Source: Sphingomonas sp. PP-F2F-A104-K0414 (lineage in GTDB: Bacteria; Pseudomonadota; Alphaproteobacteria; Sphingomonadales; Sphingomonadaceae). Taken from it: DNA of 64,000 nucleotides. The notes below the pieces were generated by a model. That model ran no database searches, was not told the DNA's origin, and saw nothing but the letters and a program-made list of their open reading frames with translations. Below are positions 60,499 through 64,000 of this stretch, piece after piece (the first letter of the stretch is position 1; the number at the start of each line of letters is the position of its first letter). A program made the translations under genes and the position numbers. The stretch spans positions 30,510 through 94,509 of the forward strand of contig NZ_SLYD01000011.1 in NCBI RefSeq assembly GCF_004340945.1, written 5' to 3'.

Positions 60499-62730
60499 TC
60501 AGAACGCCTTCAGGAGCTTCAGGCCATATTGCCGCGGCGATCCCGCGAAATAGAGCCCGCTGTTGAGCGCAGCAGGATAATGCTGATCGGTGAGGTTCGT
60601 CGCGTAAGCGGTCAGCGTGACCGTGCCGCGATTATAGGCGAGCTGTGCGTTGACGATATTGCGCGCCTCCAGTCGATCGCCGAGCGCGCGGTTCTGGAAC
60701 AAGGTCGCCCATTGCGGCGCGATGTGCCCATAATTCGCGCGCGGCGTCAGCGTCGAGCCGCCGCCCAGCGCGATCTCGTAACTGGCGCCGACGTTGAACG
60801 TGAAGTTCGGCGCATAGCTCTGGTCGACACCCTTCAGGTTACGACACGATACGCTGGCGGGCCCGGTGTTCACGTTGCAGGCAGCAACCGCCAGGATGCG
60901 CGGATCGGTCGCGAAGAACTGGCCGAGTTCGCTGCGCAACACGTTCATACCGACGTCGAACGTCAGATTGCCGAACTTCACGTCGGCCTCGGCCTCGATC
61001 CCGAAGATCTTGGTCTTGCCAGGAACGTTCACTTGGAGCCCAAACACCGGGATGGTCGGGTTGCCGATCGTAACCTGGAAAGCCTCATAGTCGTTGTAGA
61101 AGGCGCTGACGCTGGTCCTGATACGACGGTTGAGGAAGTTCGCCTTCCAGCCGGCTTCGTAGGATGTGACCTGCTCGGCACCGAACGGCGCAGGGTTGCC
61201 CAAGCCAACAGGTACGTTGAGCCCGCCCGGCTTGAACCCGGTCGCGACGAAACCGTAGAGATAATGGTCGCGGCTGACCTCCCAGCCGAGCGAGGCCTTG
61301 TACGAGAAATCGTTCGAGCTGGTCTTCTGCTCTGCGACGATAGGCGTGCCGTACTGCAGAACATCGATATCGTTGCGGCTGCGGCTGGTCGTGTAGCGGC
61401 CCCCGACCTCGACCTTTAGCTTGGGCGTGATCGCAAAGCCAAGTTGCCCGAAGGCGGCCAGCGAACGGTTCGGGTTGATACCTTGCAACCGGTATTCGGT
61501 CAGCGGATTGCCGAGCGGAGCACCGATCACGAACTGGTAGGGCGATTTGAAGTCGTATTTGTTCCAGACACCAAACGCACCGACAAGGTACGAGACGCGC
61601 GACGTATCAGGCGAGATGAGCGTCAATTCCTGAGAATATTGGCGCTCGTCAACGCTGTCGAAGAACGTCCGGTTCGCTGTCGCGGTACCGTCCAGGTCGG
61701 AGCGATATTTGGTGTTGCCGCTCGCATAAGCACTGACCGATCGCAGCTGGATTCCGTTGTCGAACTCGTAGTTCACGCGCAGAATCGAACGATAAAACTT
61801 GTCACGCGCCTCCTGCGGGGAGTTCGCGGTGATGTCGAACAAGTCGCGGTAATTGGGGTTCGGCGTCGTGCTCCCAACCGGCAGGTACCGGAACTGGTTG
61901 GTGAACGGGCTGGCGGGATAGGCCCCCATGTCGAGATAGTCGACGTCGGTCTTGGACAGGATCGACAGCCGCGACGTAGGCTTCCACAACAGGCTGAAGC
62001 GGCCGGCGATCTGGCGCACGTCGCCGTTGTTACCGGTGTATTTCGATCCACCCGGCCCGGTGATGTCGTAGAAGCCGTCGCGTCGCTGGCCATAGACCGC
62101 GAACCGCGCGGCCAGCGTGTCGCTCACTGGGATGTTCACCGCGCCCTGCACGCCAACGTCCGAATAATTGCCGACGTTCGCATTGATATAGCCACGATAG
62201 CCGCCACCGATGATGGGGTCGTTGCTGTTGACGAACACTGCGCCGCCAGTAGCGTTCTGGCCGACGATCGTGCCTTGCGGACCGCGCAGCACCTGAATGT
62301 TCGCGACGTCGTAATAGGGTTCCTGCGCGAAATAGCCCGGGAACGTCGGTGCACCGTCACGGTAGGTGATGACGCCGGTCGCGGTCTGCGTGTTGTGCTC
62401 GCCCTTGCCGATGCCGCGGACATTGAAGTCGATGCCCTGGCCGAAATTGTTCACCACCACGCTCGGTGTGGCGAACTGGAGCGCATCGACGCTCGACACG
62501 CCCTTGTTCGCCAGATCGGTGCCTGACAGGACGGAGCCGGACAACGGCGTGGTCTGGAGATTCTCGTTGCGGCGGCGCGCGGTGACGATGATGTCGCCCT
62601 GCTGCGGCGCGGGGCTTTCCGCCTGTTCGGTCGAAGCGCCGGGATCGGCGGGAACTGACTGAGCGACGGCCTGACCCGTCGAGAGCAGAGCAAGCACGGA
62701 CACACCGAGCCAGCACGAACGAAGCCGCAT
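60499..62730 (-). CDS. TonB-dependent outer-membrane receptor
   Basis: A 743-residue TBDR: signal peptide ending GQAVAQ, TonB-box-like GDIIVTARRR, plug (DALQFATPSVVV, FNVRGIGKGEHN, IQVLRGPQGTIVGQNATGG) and a full barrel ending QYGLKLLKAF. The substrate is unknown; co-transcription with an acyl-CoA ligase and clustering with an exported esterase point to a fatty-acid, lipid or acyl-ester compound (inference). AGGAGAGG lies 3 nt before the ATG. Confidence 0.93.
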   Translation of the reverse strand: MRLRSCWLGVSVLALLSTGQAVAQSVPADPGASTEQAESPAPQQGDIIVTARRRNENLQTTPLSGSVLSGTDLANKGVSSVDALQFATPSVVVNNFGQGIDFNVRGIGKGEHNTQTATGVITYRDGAPTFPGYFAQEPYYDVANIQVLRGPQGTIVGQNATGGAVFVNSNDPIIGGGYRGYINANVGNYSDVGVQGAVNIPVSDTLAARFAVYGQRRDGFYDITGPGGSKYTGNNGDVRQIAGRFSLLWKPTSRLSILSKTDVDYLDMGAYPASPFTNQFRYLPVGSTTPNPNYRDLFDITANSPQEARDKFYRSILRVNYEFDNGIQLRSVSAYASGNTKYRSDLDGTATANRTFFDSVDERQYSQELTLISPDTSRVSYLVGAFGVWNKYDFKSPYQFVIGAPLGNPLTEYRLQGINPNRSLAAFGQLGFAITPKLKVEVGGRYTTSRSRNDIDVLQYGTPIVAEQKTSSNDFSYKASLGWEVSRDHYLYGFVATGFKPGGLNVPVGLGNPAPFGAEQVTSYEAGWKANFLNRRIRTSVSAFYNDYEAFQVTIGNPTIPVFGLQVNVPGKTKIFGIEAEADVKFGNLTFDVGMNVLRSELGQFFATDPRILAVAACNVNTGPASVSCRNLKGVDQSYAPNFTFNVGASYEIALGGGSTLTPRANYGHIAPQWATLFQNRALGDRLEARNIVNAQLAYNRGTVTLTAYATNLTDQHYPAALNSGLYFAGSPRQYGLKLLKAF

Positions 62731-63093
62731 AATCCTCTCCTATGGCGATGGCACTCTTCGGTGCCGATGCCAATCGATGCCCCAAACGAAAATACGATGC
62801 AAGTTTAATTCTCTCCAGAGTGAATGTCAGGAGAAAGGTCCGCGACCGGCCGCCGTGGGATTAAATTTGTCGTTCGCGGGCAACGAATTTGTGAGCAGTC
62901 TGGATGTCCAGATACTTGGCTCGCCTAGTTTCAGATGACCAGCAAGGCGGAAGCCGGATTCTCGCGTTGACCCATAATCAGACGTCCCCGCCCCCTTTCC
63001 GGCTTCCCCACTTCGGCCGCTCGTTCATCTTCGCGTTGCCACCGCTTTTGGCGCCTGACCCTGCGAACTCGAATGTCCCGACTGGGCGATAGT
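62731..63093. other. Promoter region of TBDR plus repeat copy
   Basis: Upstream of the TBDR. An imperfect palindrome ATTCTCTC-CA-GAGTGAAT (62808-62825) could be an operator. From 62969 on the DNA is a type-2 repeat and the start of the duplicated DnaJ segment. Confidence 0.4.
62969..63030 (+). repeat. Type-2 intergenic repeat
   Basis: GACCCATAATCAGACGTCCC...CTTTCCGGCTTCCCCACTTC...CGTTCATCT; equivalent to the start of copy A at 39941. Confidence 0.65.
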
Positions 63094-63785
63094 TTAGGAA
63101 GCAGGCTGTCCAAGTCCGAGTTTTGCGCCCGATGAGCTGCGGACGGCTTTTGCAGGAGGCTCAGGCACTGGATGAGCGGCGACGCTACGTCGAACCGTAG
63201 GTGCCAATCCGGATTCGTCATTCCACAGAACCAGGATTGTAGCGATCGGTGCGGCGGTGAGGATCAGCAGGAAAAGGCCCATCAGCCATTCGTTGGTCTC
63301 TAGCGGCTGCGAGAGGCTACCGCTGGGCTGCATCGACGGGCTAGGTCGCATCGGGCGCCTGCCGGCTTTCCTGGGGTGAAACGGGCGGTCCGCAGTCGCT
63401 CGGTGGGCAGACGGCCTGATCTGCGACCGATCATAGGCGGCGCGTGCTTCCTTCTTTCCCAAAACGGAATACGCCTCGTTGATCTCTTTCGCACGAGCAG
63501 AGACATCCACACCATGGTTGGCATCGGGGTGATATTGACGGAGAAGCGCTTTCCACGCGGCGTGGATAGTGTCTCGACTTGCTGTCGAGGGCACGCCTAG
63601 AACAGAATAATAGTCGCGTGAGAGAGCCATCTAGTTGTTACTTGCGGCTAAAACGCAAAAAAGAAAAGTCCGCTTGAGGCGTGATATTAACCTAGCTTTC
63701 TCGGTGATCCAAAAGAAAGCTTTAGGCGCCAACAGTCAGATGGCTACCATTCCCATCCGCAACTTCGTGCTTTTGACGACACCAC
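62979..63785. repeat. Duplicated ~0.8-kb segment, copy B (DnaJ-like gene)
   Basis: Same orientation as 39941-40745, with single-base indels and scattered substitutions. Similarity fades at about 63785 on the right. Confidence 0.85.
63094..63630 (-). CDS. J-domain membrane protein, copy B
   Basis: A 178-residue protein nearly identical to the product of 40055-40591 (about 8 substitutions, mostly conservative, for example in NHGVDVS and QPLETNEW). HPD at 34-36 and the membrane segment are intact, so both copies should be functional. It lies about 280 nt from an IS3-type element. Confidence 0.85.
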   Translation of the reverse strand: MALSRDYYSVLGVPSTASRDTIHAAWKALLRQYHPDANHGVDVSARAKEINEAYSVLGKKEARAAYDRSQIRPSAHRATADRPFHPRKAGRRPMRPSPSMQPSGSLSQPLETNEWLMGLFLLILTAAPIATILVLWNDESGLAPTVRRSVAAHPVPEPPAKAVRSSSGAKLGLGQPAS

Positions 63786-63800
63786 GACGCCCCCGGCGCA

Positions 63801-63860
63801 GACCCATAGTCGGCGTTCGATCGTCCCTCTGCGTATCCTAATTTCAGACACTTCTTCATA
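63801..63860 (+). repeat. Type-2 intergenic repeat
   Basis: GACCCATAGTCGGCGTTCGA...CGTATCCTAATTTCAGACAC...TTCTTCATA, a diverged copy. Confidence 0.5.
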
Positions 63861-63910
63861 TCCTTGCCGGAGCGCCACACGCATGCCCAGCTGAAAGGGA
63901 CCATATGACG

Positions 63911-64000
63911 TGACCCCCGTTTTTTCCTCCAGTTGAAGCTAGAGTCCGACCCCGGAAAGGGACGGACAGATGAAGCGGAAGCAGTTTTCGGAAGAGCAGA
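63911..64000 (+). mobile_element. Left end of IS3-family insertion sequence (partial)
   Basis: Begins TGACCCCCGTTTTTTCCTCC, which looks like an IS3-family terminal inverted repeat, and 59 nt later an open frame starts that reads as IS3-type OrfA. The element runs off the window, so the other end, target duplication and integrity cannot be judged. Confidence 0.65.
63970..64000 (+). CDS. IS3-family transposase OrfA, partial (5' end only)
   Basis: The ten codons visible read MKRKQFSEEQ, the typical first residues of IS3-family (IS407-like) OrfA, a helix-turn-helix DNA-binding subunit. The frame is cut by the window end. It is supported by the inverted-repeat-like sequence upstream. Confidence 0.65.
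   Translation, partial: MKRKQFSEEQ

Noticed and set aside
1..64000. CRISPR arrays, rRNA operons, tRNA genes, phage modules
   Set aside because: No regularly spaced direct repeats, conserved rRNA stretches, cloverleaf candidates or phage structural genes were seen.

Overview
The window looks like chromosomal DNA of a sphingomonad (Alphaproteobacteria, Sphingomonas-like). The evidence is high GC, several TonB-dependent receptors (TBDRs), LOV-domain HWE/HisKA_2 kinases with single-domain response regulators, many secreted esterases, SDRs and TetR regulators, and dispersed intergenic repeats. This placement is inference from gene content. I recognise no rRNA, tRNA, CRISPR array or replication origin.

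Layout. 0.3-5 kb: a LOV histidine kinase divergent from a receiver-only response regulator, then small genes (PepSY-like, a degenerate Nudix gene, two tiny paralogous proteins). 5-15.5 kb: a catabolic block with two secreted alpha/beta hydrolases, a GH3 glycosidase, a divergent TBDR, a TetR regulator, an SDR plus Baeyer-Villiger-type flavin monooxygenase pair, and a second TetR regulator. The two divergent promoter regions of this block carry nearly the same palindrome, so it is probably one regulon. 15.5-19.4 kb: GNAT, SDR/AraC pair, TonB-C-domain protein. 19.6-24.7 kb: two TBDRs, both lacking their 5' ends and fused head to head, followed by an LLM-class monooxygenase and a peroxiredoxin-like protein. 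25-29 kb: a short tyrosine recombinase, an unrecognised 382-residue protein, an M48 protease and a membrane protein. 29.5-33.2 kb: two more LOV kinases and two more receivers. 33.3-39.9 kb: an MBL hydrolase, a stress-type SDR, and a coupled oxidoreductase operon (Rieske/ferredoxin reductase, alpha/beta hydrolase fused to a gluconate-dehydrogenase-subunit-3 domain, GMC oxidoreductase).

40-45.9 kb: a DnaJ-domain membrane protein, then five tightly coupled genes (MFS, calcineurin-like phosphoesterase, ArsB-like transporter, small membrane protein, DedA). 46-54 kb: an accessory-looking stretch of small or hypothetical genes with an Rmf-like protein, stand-alone GAF protein, PAS-winged-helix regulator, sterol-desaturase-like protein, SIMPL protein and four copies of a 26-bp palindrome. 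54-62.7 kb: a second catabolic block (SDR, TetR, MFS, type-B carboxylesterase, acyl-CoA ligase, TBDR). 63-64 kb: a second copy of the DnaJ gene within a duplicated ~0.8-kb segment, then the left end of an IS3-family element running off the window.

Together the genes suggest an aerobic heterotroph that imports glycosides or esters through TBDRs, hydrolyses them outside the cytoplasmic membrane, oxidises the products with flavin, SDR and GMC enzymes, and senses blue light through three kinase/receiver sets.
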